From positions 1-64,000 of the forward strand of contig NZ_JAJMOY010000014.1 in the NCBI RefSeq assembly GCF_020991415.1: DNA of 64,000 nt, written 5' to 3'. The stretch is from Flavobacterium sp. ENC (GTDB lineage Bacteria; Bacteroidota; Bacteroidia; Flavobacteriales; Flavobacteriaceae). The position numbers were made by a program, and so were the translations under genes. A model generated the notes under the pieces. The model worked only from the letters and a program-made list of their open reading frames with translations. It did not search any database and was not told where the DNA came from. Position 1 is the stretch's first letter. Each line of letters opens with the position of its first letter. Positions 49,409 through 58,305 of the stretch are shown here, piece after piece.

Positions 49409-50221
49409 ATGAACATTGATCCAAATCAGGTTAGCAATTATGTGACTAAATATGCTGACGTATTAGTTGATTATTCTCTGAAATTAGTTTCTGCCTTTAT
49501 CATTCTGTTTGTTGGTATATACGCCATCAGATTAATAAACAGGATTATTACGAAGGTAATGATCCAAAGAAATTTAGATCCTACTTTAACAAAATTCCTT
49601 TCGGACATCCTGATATGGGCACTCCGAATTTTATTGTTTGTAACTTTCATTTCAAAACTTGGAATCGAAACATCATCTTTTGTTGCCATTTTAGGAGCAA
49701 TGGGACTTGCCGTTGGTTTATCCCTGCAAGGTTCGCTTTCTAATTTCGCAGGCGGAATGTTAATTATCGTTTTCAAACCATTCAAAGTGGGAGACACTAT
49801 CGAGGCTCAGGGTGTGATAGCCACTGTAGCTGAAATTCAGATTTTCGTCACCAAAATGCTGACCGCCAACAACCAAACCGTTTTTGTACCCAACGGTGCC
49901 TTATCAAACGGAACGATTATTAATTATTCGATGCAGGGAGAAAGAAGAGCCGATCTGACTTTTGCTGTTTCTTACGATTCAGATATTAAAAAAGCAAAGG
50001 AAGTGCTTTTGAATGTTTTAAACTCAAATCCAAAAGTCCTTAAAAAGCCGGAACCTGAGGTTTTCGTTAAAAACTTAACGGCAAGTTCTATTGAATTTTC
50101 CGTACGCCCATGGGCCAAAAACGAAAATTACGGAGTTGTTTTTTCTCAGACACTTGAAAATTGCAAAACGGCATTAGATGAAGCCGGAATTGCCATTCAG
50201 CCGTATACGCTTCAAAAATAA
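49409..50221 (+). CDS. Small-conductance mechanosensitive channel (MscS family)
   Basis: A 270-residue channel of E. coli MscS size. Three membrane helices are visible: about residues 22-45 (LVSAFIILFVGIYAIRLI), 66-86 and the pore helix 92-125 with the Gly/Ala pattern AILGAMGLAVGLSLQGSLSNFAGGMLII. Then come the beta domain (KPFKVGDTIEAQGVIATVAEI, FVPNGALSNGTIINYS) and the C-terminal cage. It opens on membrane stretch and releases solutes on hypo-osmotic shock. A terminator-like hairpin in its leader may control expression. Confidence 0.94.
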   Translation: MNIDPNQVSNYVTKYADVLVDYSLKLVSAFIILFVGIYAIRLINRIITKVMIQRNLDPTLTKFLSDILIWALRILLFVTFISKLGIETSSFVAILGAMGLAVGLSLQGSLSNFAGGMLIIVFKPFKVGDTIEAQGVIATVAEIQIFVTKMLTANNQTVFVPNGALSNGTIINYSMQGERRADLTFAVSYDSDIKKAKEVLLNVLNSNPKVLKKPEPEVFVKNLTASSIEFSVRPWAKNENYGVVFSQTLENCKTALDEAGIAIQPYTLQK

Positions 50222-50228
50222 GATTGCG

Positions 50229-50903
50229 CTACTGTTTTTTAGATGGAGTAGTCATCATAAAATCTTTCAGATAATAAGGTTCAAAATAAGCGACATCAAC
50301 AGTGTCGCTTATTTTGAATTTATCATAACTGATTTTACCCATTGCAGCTGCTGAAGGGTATTTGATATCTTCTAAAAAAATAAAATTTTCCTTAGTCAGG
50401 ACTGGTTTGCATTTTTCGGCGCAGTCGCCAACAAAATAAACCGTTTCTGTAATATCCTGAAAAGAATTTTCATCGATTACTTCTGCCTGAACGGATCTTT
50501 CTGTCTCTAATCCGGCGCTAAAAACAGCACTATACACTTCCATTCTTCTGGCATCCAGCATTGGAATAATTTTCCCCTCGGAAATTTTAGCCTGAGCAGC
50601 CAGAGTCAGTAAGGTGTCTACGGCAATCAATGGTATATTTAATGCATAGCACAAGCCTTTTGCTGCAGAAACACCAATTCGCAAACCTGTATAAGATCCT
50701 GGTCCCTGACTTACAGCTATTGCTGCCAGGTCATGAACTGAAATCCCTGATTCTGCTAGTACTTCTTCAATAAAGACATGTAATTTTTCGGCATGCGAAT
50801 ATCCTTCTTCTGCAATTTCTTTGCATAAAACTGTTTCGCCATTTTTGGCAATTGCCACCGAACAATTTTTCGTAGCCGTTTCGATATTGAGAATAAAAGA
50901 CAA
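50229..50903 (-). CDS. tsaB: tRNA threonylcarbamoyladenosine biosynthesis protein TsaB
   Basis: A 224-residue ASKHA-fold protein that works with TsaD and TsaE to form t6A at position 37 of ANN-decoding tRNAs. It has the family opening ILNIETATKNCSVAIAKNGE, HAEKLHVFIEEVL and AVSQGPGSYTGLRIGVSAAKGLCYAL, then DARRMEVYSAVF. It is the last gene of the efflux gene run, 34 bp after the second adaptor, an unusual neighbour for a housekeeping gene. It is convergent with the MscS gene, 7 bp apart. Confidence 0.94.
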   Translation of the reverse strand: MSFILNIETATKNCSVAIAKNGETVLCKEIAEEGYSHAEKLHVFIEEVLAESGISVHDLAAIAVSQGPGSYTGLRIGVSAAKGLCYALNIPLIAVDTLLTLAAQAKISEGKIIPMLDARRMEVYSAVFSAGLETERSVQAEVIDENSFQDITETVYFVGDCAEKCKPVLTKENFIFLEDIKYPSAAAMGKISYDKFKISDTVDVAYFEPYYLKDFMMTTPSKKQ

Positions 50904-50937
50904 TTTATTTATTTTTTTAGTTGAATATTAACCTGAA

Positions 50938-52230
50938 TTATTTCTTAGCCGAATCTGCCTTTTTGAGCTTTACCTTATCCCCGGAATTTAAGTCCTTCGA
51001 CACAGTGGTATAAGGCCCTGTGATTACGACATCACCTGCTTTCAATCCGGACATTACTTCTATATTGGTATCGTCCTGAATACCTGTTTTGATAATTCTG
51101 ATTTTAGCTTTATCTCCGGATTTCACAAACACACATTCGAATTTTTTATCGCTTTTTGGTGCTGCTTTTTTATCTTCACTTGGATCTTCTACTTTAAAAT
51201 CTTTCACCGCTGTGGTATCCGATTTTACGACAACAGAACTAATTGGCACTGCAAGCACATTATTCTTAACTTGTGTCATAATATCAACCGTTGCAGTCAT
51301 TCCGGGTCTGAAAGGAGAATAGGCAGCTGGTTTGCCTTCTAGTAAATCCTGATAGGATTCTTTAAGAATACGAACTTTTACTTTAAAATTAGTTACCTGA
51401 TCTGAAGTTAAAGCTGTACTTGCCGAATTGGAAATACTGGTTACAACTCCTTTAAATTTCTTTTTCAGGTATGCATCTACTTCAACATTAGCTTCATCCC
51501 CGATTTTTATCTTTACAATATCATTTTCATTTACGTCAACTTCAACCTCCATGTTGTTCAGGTTTGCCACTCTTAAAAGTTCTGTTCCGGCCATTTGCTG
51601 TGTTCCCAAAACACGCTCTCCCAATTCAACATTCAATACAGAAATGGTTCCGTCTGCAGGAGCATAAATTGTGGTACGCCCTAAATTATCTTTTGCTTCA
51701 GTTACAGAGGCTGAGGCACTTTGCACATTATAATAAGCGTTCTGTTTAGTGGCTTTGGCAACTTCAAAAGCAGCAATTGCTTTGTCCCAGTCCGATTTTG
51801 AAATTACTCCTTTGTCATATAATGTTTTATTTCTCTGATAACTTGCTTTAGCTTCTGTAAAATTGGCTTCAGATTGGGTAAGTCCTGCTTTAGATCCCGC
51901 TAAATTGGCTACGGACCTGTCTAATCCTGACGTATATAAATCCGGATTTATCTTAACCAGCAGATCTCCTTTTTTAACAATCTGCCCTTCTTTTACATTT
52001 AAGGCAATAATCTCCCCGGAAACCATTGAAGCAATTTTCACTTCAATTTCCGGCTGGATTTTTCCTGTTGCGGAAACTGTTTCGATAATAGTCGAAGCAG
52101 TTACTTTAGAAACTTCTACTTCTTTTCCTTCATCCTTATTTCCTATTACTCCCGATTTCGAAAGACCAACTAAAACTGCAATAAGAACTATTGCACCGCC
52201 CAGTAAGAAATAAATTGTTTTTTTTGACAT
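50938..52230 (-). CDS. Membrane-fusion (periplasmic adaptor) protein, second copy
   Basis: A 430-residue HlyD/MacA-type adaptor with an N-terminal membrane anchor (IYFLLGGAIVLIAVLVGL). It has the lipoyl half-motifs (TGKIQPEIEVKIASMVSG, KEGQIVKKGDLLVKINP), a helical hairpin (KASYQRNKTLYDKGVISKSDWD), the second half-motif IYAPADGTISVLNVELGERV, and a beta-barrel plus membrane-proximal domain with a Lys/Asp-rich insertion near the end (DPSEDKKAAPKSDKK). It is 6 bp after the TolC gene and links it to the ABC permeases. A second, shorter adaptor lies on the other side of the TolC gene. Confidence 0.9.
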   Translation of the reverse strand: MSKKTIYFLLGGAIVLIAVLVGLSKSGVIGNKDEGKEVEVSKVTASTIIETVSATGKIQPEIEVKIASMVSGEIIALNVKEGQIVKKGDLLVKINPDLYTSGLDRSVANLAGSKAGLTQSEANFTEAKASYQRNKTLYDKGVISKSDWDKAIAAFEVAKATKQNAYYNVQSASASVTEAKDNLGRTTIYAPADGTISVLNVELGERVLGTQQMAGTELLRVANLNNMEVEVDVNENDIVKIKIGDEANVEVDAYLKKKFKGVVTSISNSASTALTSDQVTNFKVKVRILKESYQDLLEGKPAAYSPFRPGMTATVDIMTQVKNNVLAVPISSVVVKSDTTAVKDFKVEDPSEDKKAAPKSDKKFECVFVKSGDKAKIRIIKTGIQDDTNIEVMSGLKAGDVVITGPYTTVSKDLNSGDKVKLKKADSAKK

Positions 52231-52236
52231 AGTAAA

Positions 52237-53688
52237 TTATTTTGTGATAATTGGAATAATTGGAATTCCAAAGTAGAATTCAAGTATTTTAATTTTAAAA
52301 ATATAATCGTATTTCGTTCTGATAACGTCTGATTGCGCATTGGTCAAAAGCGTTTGCGCCTGTGTAAAATCAAATGAGTTCATTAAACCTACATCGTATT
52401 TTTCTTTCGCATAATTGTACGCCTGCTGTCTTGCTTCTAAAGTTACCGTTGAAGATTCATAAGCATTTAAAGCGCCTTTAGCATCTGTAAATGCAGTATA
52501 AACATTACGCTGCAAATCTAAACTTTTTTGTTCTAAATCTATTTTAGATCTTTCTAAACTTACCTTACTTTTTTCAACATTGTTTCTAACAGAAAAGCCA
52601 TTAAAAATTGGAACAGAAAGCTGAAGTCCGAAAGATTGTCCTTTATTGTCATTAAACTGATCAAAAATTGGTGCTGCCCCACCTAAAACCGGAGAATAAT
52701 TTGGTTCTAAAACTGCCTGATTAGTTCCTTGTACGTAACCTATTTGTCGCGTTGGATTGTCACTATTTAAGGCAGAACCTGTAATGATATCTGAATAACT
52801 TGCTCTCGTATTAAAATTATAAAAAGCGCTCAAAGTTGGCTGAAAGGCACCTTTTGCAATGATAACATTCCTTTCAGCGATTTCAAGATTAGTCTGTGCT
52901 AATTTTAATTCTGTTCTGGTTTCTTTTGCCTTATTATAAATTTCAATTGGAGTTTGTGCCAGGATATTGTTCTCATCTTTTACATCGGTATCGTCAATTA
53001 CATCAAAATCAGCAAATTCTTTTAATTGTAACAACTGAGCCAGACTCAATTTGGAGATTAAAACACTATTTTCTGCAACAATAATAGCCTGCTGATCTGT
53101 TGCAGTGGTGGCTTTTAAATCAAATAAATCACCACGCGGAATTGTTCCGGCATTTACCATTTCTTCAGAACGGGCCAAACGTTTCTGATCAATAGCCAGT
53201 TGCTCTTTTTTAACTTTTAAATTTTCTTTATTGAAAAGAATTTCCAAAAATGCATTTGCAACATTCAGTGAAATATCTTCCTGCATTTTCGTCAATTGAT
53301 ATTGTGACGCTATGATAGCAAGTTTAGTTCTGCGAAGTATGTTTTGGTTTTGCAAACCTTTATAAACATCGACACCAACAGAAGCACCAACGGATGAATA
53401 TTGAGTTGTTGAATTCTGAAGTAAACCTGTTGTAATATTCTGATTCAAACCAACGTTCCAGGAGTGTGAAGCATTTGCATTTACAGAAGGCAGGAAATTA
53501 CCCAAAGCCCCCTTTTTATCAATAGCAGCATTTTTTACATCTAATTCTGATAATTTTATTGTGATATTATTATCTAATGCGTAGCGAACGCATTCTTCTA
53601 ATGTCCATTGTTTTGGCTGTGTCTGAGCCGATAAACAGAACCCTGATAACAAAGCAAAGACAAGACTATTATATTTATTTATTTTCAT
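52237..53688 (-). CDS. TolC-family outer-membrane efflux protein
   Basis: An outer-membrane factor of about 483 residues. After the signal peptide (to FCLSAQTQ) it shows WTLEECVRYALDNNITIKL, the TolC opening motif, and the two-repeat helix-strand pattern with ANAFLEILFNKENLKVKKE and VYTAFTDAKGALNAYES in equivalent places. The frame opens 15 codons earlier at 53733, but MKINKYNSLVF starts the signal peptide, so 53688 is preferred. It supplies the channel across the outer membrane for the ABC efflux system. Confidence 0.92.
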   Translation of the reverse strand: MKINKYNSLVFALLSGFCLSAQTQPKQWTLEECVRYALDNNITIKLSELDVKNAAIDKKGALGNFLPSVNANASHSWNVGLNQNITTGLLQNSTTQYSSVGASVGVDVYKGLQNQNILRRTKLAIIASQYQLTKMQEDISLNVANAFLEILFNKENLKVKKEQLAIDQKRLARSEEMVNAGTIPRGDLFDLKATTATDQQAIIVAENSVLISKLSLAQLLQLKEFADFDVIDDTDVKDENNILAQTPIEIYNKAKETRTELKLAQTNLEIAERNVIIAKGAFQPTLSAFYNFNTRASYSDIITGSALNSDNPTRQIGYVQGTNQAVLEPNYSPVLGGAAPIFDQFNDNKGQSFGLQLSVPIFNGFSVRNNVEKSKVSLERSKIDLEQKSLDLQRNVYTAFTDAKGALNAYESSTVTLEARQQAYNYAKEKYDVGLMNSFDFTQAQTLLTNAQSDVIRTKYDYIFKIKILEFYFGIPIIPIITK

Positions 53689-53769
53689 ATATTTTGAATG
53701 AAGCGCAGTAAAGATACTACGCAAATTTAACATTTTTTAAAAACTGTAAAAACCTCTTTTGCGTTCGGA

Positions 53770-54885
53770 TTATTTTTTCTCTCCTTCAGTAATCAGACCC
53801 TGATTCCACACTTTAATTTTATCTGAACTTTTGATTCCGCTCTTCACCTGAACGTAGATTCCGTCACTTACTCCCAAAACTAAATCTTTTCTTTGAAATT
53901 TCTGAGGAGCCGTTTCAATTTCAACATACGGTTTTTGTGTTTTCTTGTCAAATTGCACAAGCGATTCTTTTATAGCCAGCACTTTATCCGCTTTTTCTAA
54001 AATAATGGAAGCATTTGCACTTAATCCGGCTCTGATAAAAGTGGCATCCCTGTTTTCCAGTGAAGCTTTTATTTCAAACTGAATCGCGCCATTTTCCACT
54101 ACTCCTTTTGGAGCTATATCTGTTAAAACTGCGTCAAATTTTTTGTTTTCAATAGCACCCACTGTAATTTCAATCGGCATTTTTTCTTTGATTTTGCCTA
54201 CCTCAGATTCGTCAATTTTTCCAACAAAAATCATTCTTCCCACATCGGCAACGCTGGCAATTGTAGTTCCTTCATTAAAATTATTACTCTCAATTACCTG
54301 GTTTCCTACTTTTACCGGAACGGCTAAAACCATTCCGTTTACCGTTGAACGAATTAGGGTATTGGCATAACTTCCCAGAGAAGTTGTTGTTCCTGTTTTT
54401 ACGATATCCAGACTTTGTCTTGCTGCTGAATAATTTTGCTTAGCCTGTGTATAAGCCAGTTGTGCAGCGTCAAAATCGTTTGCAGAAATAACATCTTTAT
54501 CGAACAATGTTTTCTGTCTTTTATAAATTTTCTCCTGATTGTCTAAAGCAATTTTAGCGGTTTGCACCTGATTTTGCGTACTGCTCACGTTAGATACATT
54601 CGCCACAACCCTGATTTTTGCAATCATATCGCCTGCTTTGATTTTTTCACCTGCCTTGATATACACCTGCTCGATAATTCCCGAAATGTTTGGCTTGATT
54701 AGAACCTCTTCGTCGGGCTGAATATTACCTGTGGCAATCGTATTTTTCACAATCGTTTTAATTTCTGCTTTTTCAGTTTTGAAGACAATTGGTGACTCCT
54801 GATTTTTAGCGTATAAATAATATAATGCGCCAAAGAAAACTAAAGCAATAAAAATTAAAATGGTTACAGTTACTCCTTTTTTCAT
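53770..54885 (-). CDS. Membrane-fusion (periplasmic adaptor) protein, first copy
   Basis: A 371-residue MacA-like adaptor: membrane anchor (TVTILIFIALVFFGALYYLY), ATGNIQPDEEVLIKPNISG with KAGEKIKAGDMIAKI as the first lipoyl half, a helical hairpin (IYKRQKTLFDKDVISANDFD), and the second half RSTVNGMVLAVPVKVGNQVI. It is 38 bp after the second permease gene. It shares the DVISANDFD / GVISKSDWD region with the longer adaptor downstream. The two could form a mixed adaptor ring or serve different permeases. Confidence 0.9.
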   Translation of the reverse strand: MKKGVTVTILIFIALVFFGALYYLYAKNQESPIVFKTEKAEIKTIVKNTIATGNIQPDEEVLIKPNISGIIEQVYIKAGEKIKAGDMIAKIRVVANVSNVSSTQNQVQTAKIALDNQEKIYKRQKTLFDKDVISANDFDAAQLAYTQAKQNYSAARQSLDIVKTGTTTSLGSYANTLIRSTVNGMVLAVPVKVGNQVIESNNFNEGTTIASVADVGRMIFVGKIDESEVGKIKEKMPIEITVGAIENKKFDAVLTDIAPKGVVENGAIQFEIKASLENRDATFIRAGLSANASIILEKADKVLAIKESLVQFDKKTQKPYVEIETAPQKFQRKDLVLGVSDGIYVQVKSGIKSSDKIKVWNQGLITEGEKK

Positions 54886-54923
54886 TTGTTTTTGATTTAA
54901 TCGATTATTTTCTGATTGATAAT

Positions 54924-56189
54924 TTATTCTGTTCGCAAAGCATCTACAGGCTTCACGTTGATTGCAGTCTGAGCCGGAATAAACCCTGCCAGCAAACCAG
55001 ACCCTACTAATATTAATAATGCTACAAATACTACTCCTAAATCTACGCTTGGGTTGGCAAACATCGTATTACTTCCCGGGGGCATGGAATCTAAAAACAT
55101 ATTCAGCACTGCTATGATGCCTGTTGCTACAGCAATTCCGAGCATACCTGAGATAATGGTTAAAAATATTGCTTCTGATAAAATTTGTCCGCGAATAGCA
55201 GCAGGTGTTGCTCCCAAAGCCCTGCGGATTCCTATCTCCTTAGTACGTTCTTTAACTACAATAAGCATAATATTTGAAATTCCAATCACACCGGAAATCA
55301 GCACTAAGGTTCCTACAAAATAAGCTATAATATTAAGAATACTAAATAAACTTTGCACTTTGTTAAACTGTTCGTATAAATCAAAATTTCCAACGGCCCT
55401 TTCATCTGTAGGGTTTACGGAATGAAGCGATTTAATTAATTCTAAAATTTTTGGTTTTAAAGATGTGATTGATGTTTCGTCTTTTGCCGTAAGCGCCATC
55501 CACCCTACTTTATCCCCATAATTAAAAGCTTGCTGAAAAGTGGTAAACGGAATAAATATATTCTTTTGTTCCTGTTCGGCATTTCCTCCTTGTTGTTTAG
55601 AGTGATAAACCCCTACAACCATAAAATTAATGCCATTTATTTTTATATACGTTCCGATTGCCTCTTCTTCTTTTCCGTAAAGTTCACTAATAACCCCTTT
55701 TCCAATTACAGCAATTTTTCTTCTCTCATTAATATCCTGTTGATTTATAAAACGTCCTGTAATAATATCCATGGGCTGTTGTTTAATCAACTCGGGATAA
55801 TCGCCATAAATTGTAAAAGAAGAAGTCTTTGTTCCGCGTACAACATTATTTGTTCCGTTAAAATCTCCCAACTGATTACGTGGTGAAACATATAATAAAT
55901 CCGGAAATGATGCCTTTAAAGCTGCTACGTCACTATTTCTAAAATCATATCGGCGTGTTTTAGGCAATCCTTTATATGCTTTTGAGGTAGTCTGGCTCCA
56001 CATAAACATCGTATTTGTGGCAATTCCGTCAAACCCTTTTTTAATTCCATTTTCTAAACCATTCCCCGCAGCAAGTAATATTACGAGAATAAATATTCCC
56101 CAAAATACGCCAAAAGCAGTTAGAACTGTTCTGAAAACATTGGCTGTTAAAGCCTGTAAAATTTCGTCCCAATTATCTTTTTTAAACAT
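54924..56189 (-). CDS. MacB-like ABC transporter permease (second)
   Basis: A 421-residue permease of the MacB/FtsX class. It has an N-terminal membrane helix (FRTVLTAFGVFWGIFILVILLAAGNG), a large MacB-type periplasmic domain (residues 45-270) and three C-terminal helices with the VKERTKEIGIRRALGATPAAI coupling motif and VNVKPVDALRTE-type end (INVKPVDALRTE). It has no ATPase domain of its own and should use the neighbouring ATP-binding subunit. It is a paralogue of the preceding permease, 2 bp away. Confidence 0.93.
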   Translation of the reverse strand: MFKKDNWDEILQALTANVFRTVLTAFGVFWGIFILVILLAAGNGLENGIKKGFDGIATNTMFMWSQTTSKAYKGLPKTRRYDFRNSDVAALKASFPDLLYVSPRNQLGDFNGTNNVVRGTKTSSFTIYGDYPELIKQQPMDIITGRFINQQDINERRKIAVIGKGVISELYGKEEEAIGTYIKINGINFMVVGVYHSKQQGGNAEQEQKNIFIPFTTFQQAFNYGDKVGWMALTAKDETSITSLKPKILELIKSLHSVNPTDERAVGNFDLYEQFNKVQSLFSILNIIAYFVGTLVLISGVIGISNIMLIVVKERTKEIGIRRALGATPAAIRGQILSEAIFLTIISGMLGIAVATGIIAVLNMFLDSMPPGSNTMFANPSVDLGVVFVALLILVGSGLLAGFIPAQTAINVKPVDALRTE

Positions 56190-56191
56190 AA

Positions 56192-57436
56192 TTATTCGTC
56201 TCTAAGTGCTACAATAGGTTTAATTTTGGCGGCTCTGTAAGCTGGAAAAAATCCGGCAAGCGCTCCTGCAAATACCAGTAAAACAAGCGTGGTTAAAGCT
56301 ACACTAAAATCGACTTCAGGATTTTGAAAATATTCACTCTGTACCATTGGCCCAACAAATTCCAGCAATAATAAACTTGCCAGCAACCCAACAAAACCAG
56401 CAATTGTGGTTATAAAAATGGACTCGTGCAAGATCATCGAAATAATAGAAAACGGAGAAGCCCCCAAAGCTTTTCTGATTCCAATTTCTTTTGTTCTCTC
56501 TTTAACTATAATCAGCATAATATTACTTACCCCCACAACTCCGGCAATAATGGTACAAATACCAACCCACCAGAAAAACAATCTGATATAGAGATTTAAA
56601 TCATAAAATTGCTTGGCATCCTTAACGGAATTATAAACCCCGACACCCCCGTCATCATCAGGTGCAACTGTATTTCTACTTTTTAGCAAATCCTTTAAAT
56701 CTTTTGTGAATTTTTCAGATTGAGCCAGAGCTTCATCATAATTATCTGTTTTTTTCATTGTAAAAAACAGATTACTGATTTTATCTCCGTTACCAAAAGC
56801 CCTTTGTACAGTAGTTAAAGGTAAATAGGCTCTTGTTTCTTCTCTTTCTCCTCCGGGATCTGTAAAAACCCCAACTACTTTAAAATTGATTCCATTAATT
56901 ATAATTTCCTTGCCTAAGGCATCCTTATCCTTAAATAAATCCGTTTTAACTTTCATTCCAATACAAGCCACTTTTTCATTATTGGCTAAATCATTACTAT
57001 TGATGTATCGGCCCTGAACTATCGTTAAATTTTCAACTTTGCCATAATCCGGAGTAACTCCCCTGTATTGATAACTTCCTGATTCTTTTCCGTACGAAAA
57101 TGGCGCTCCCCAATAATTATAAGTGGAAGCTCTTAAATCTAACTTGTCATCAAATTTCTGAACAGATTGTTTATAATCAGCATCCCGATACTGAATTTGT
57201 CTTCCGGGATTCAGGCCTTTATATTCTTTTGTAGTGGTACCGGACCACACCTCAATAATTCCTGCTGCATCACGCTCGAATTGTTTTTCAATCCCGTTCT
57301 GAAGTCCTTTACCCGCACCCAGCAATATCACCAAAATAAAAATTCCAGAAGCCACAGAAATTCCGGTCAGAAAAGTTCTTAACCTGTTTTTTGAAATGGC
57401 TTCAAATATTTCCTGCCAGCGTTCAATATTAAACAT
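56192..57436 (-). CDS. MacB-like ABC transporter permease (first)
   Basis: A 414-residue permease with the same layout as its neighbour: helix 1 (NRLRTFLTGISVASGIFILVILLGAG), a MacB periplasmic domain and a C-terminal helix bundle with VKERTKEIGIRKALGASPFSI and AKIKPIVALRDE at the end. The start codon overlaps the end of the ATP-binding gene by 8 bp, so translation is coupled. The two permeases may form a heterodimer, since a single ATP-binding gene is present. Confidence 0.93.
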   Translation of the reverse strand: MFNIERWQEIFEAISKNRLRTFLTGISVASGIFILVILLGAGKGLQNGIEKQFERDAAGIIEVWSGTTTKEYKGLNPGRQIQYRDADYKQSVQKFDDKLDLRASTYNYWGAPFSYGKESGSYQYRGVTPDYGKVENLTIVQGRYINSNDLANNEKVACIGMKVKTDLFKDKDALGKEIIINGINFKVVGVFTDPGGEREETRAYLPLTTVQRAFGNGDKISNLFFTMKKTDNYDEALAQSEKFTKDLKDLLKSRNTVAPDDDGGVGVYNSVKDAKQFYDLNLYIRLFFWWVGICTIIAGVVGVSNIMLIIVKERTKEIGIRKALGASPFSIISMILHESIFITTIAGFVGLLASLLLLEFVGPMVQSEYFQNPEVDFSVALTTLVLLVFAGALAGFFPAYRAAKIKPIVALRDE

Positions 57437-58130
57437 AAGATGCAGCTCTAACTTGTTCTACCATTTTATCGTCGATGATTAATCCGTCTTTCAGGACTAC
57501 ATTTCTTTTGCACATTGCGGCAATATCAGGCTCATGGGTAACGATCAGGATTGTCTTACCTTCATCGTTAATTCCCTGAATAAGTTCCATCACTTCATAG
57601 GAAGTTTTGGTATCAAGAGCTCCCGTTGGCTCATCTGCCAGTAAAACTTTTGGATTAGAAGCCAATGCCCTTGCAATTGCAACACGTTGTTTCTGACCTC
57701 CGGAAAGTTCATTCGGCAGGTGATGCGAATGTGATCCCAGACCTACTTTTTCTAAATATTTCATTGCTATTTCGTAACGTTCTTTTCTTTTTATCCCCTG
57801 ATAGTACAAGGGCATAGCAACGTTGTCGAGTGCAGTTTTGTAATTGATTAAATTGAAAGACTGAAAAACGAATCCCAAAAACTTATTACGATATTTTGAA
57901 GCGATCGTTTCATTCAGGTTTTTTATTGGTGTTTTATCTAAAATATAACTACCGGCGTCGGCCTCATCAAGAATTCCTAAAATATTAAGAAGTGTCGATT
58001 TTCCGGATCCTGAAGATCCCATAATCGCTACCAGTTCTCCTTCTGCAATATTAAAATTAATCCCTTTTAACACATGTAATTGGGAACTTCCCATTTTATA
58101 GGACTTGTGCAAATCTTTGATTTCGATCAT
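57429..58130 (-). CDS. ABC transporter ATP-binding protein (LolD/MacB-type)
   Basis: A 233-residue ATPase. It has Walker A IMGSSGSGKSTLLNILG, Q-loop FVFQSFNLI, signature ELSGGQKQRVAIARAL, Walker B VLLADEPTGALD and the H-loop IVTHEPD. The short X-loop and IKNLNETIASKYRN text fit the LolD/MacB/FtsE group. It is the first gene of the leftward efflux run. I see no clear promoter in the 175 bp upstream, which is shared with the divergent DUF4403 gene. Confidence 0.95.
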   Translation of the reverse strand: MIEIKDLHKSYKMGSSQLHVLKGINFNIAEGELVAIMGSSGSGKSTLLNILGILDEADAGSYILDKTPIKNLNETIASKYRNKFLGFVFQSFNLINYKTALDNVAMPLYYQGIKRKERYEIAMKYLEKVGLGSHSHHLPNELSGGQKQRVAIARALASNPKVLLADEPTGALDTKTSYEVMELIQGINDEGKTILIVTHEPDIAAMCKRNVVLKDGLIIDDKMVEQVRAASYV

Positions 58131-58274
58131 GGTATTGTTAAATTTGAAAACAATAATAACATTTTTTATAAGTAATTTACCATAAGAAAACGTTAATAAT
58201 TCCGTTTAGTTATAACAATAAGACTCAATTCGTTATCAATTGTTACACTTTTTAAGATAATATAATTCTTTTCT

Positions 58275-58282
58275 TAATTTTG
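58275..58282 (+). promoter_or_regulatory. Candidate -7 element of the DUF4403 gene
   Basis: TAATTTTG fits TAnnTTTG and lies 23 bp before the start codon. A TTG at 58240 is too far for the normal spacing. Confidence 0.4.
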
Positions 58283-58305
58283 CATCACTAAAAAAAATCA
58301 TAACG

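Noticed and set aside
50938..58130. RND-type (proton-driven) efflux operon
   Set aside because: Adaptors alone would fit, but no RND pump gene is present; the energy-coupled subunits are an ABC ATPase and MacB-like permeases.
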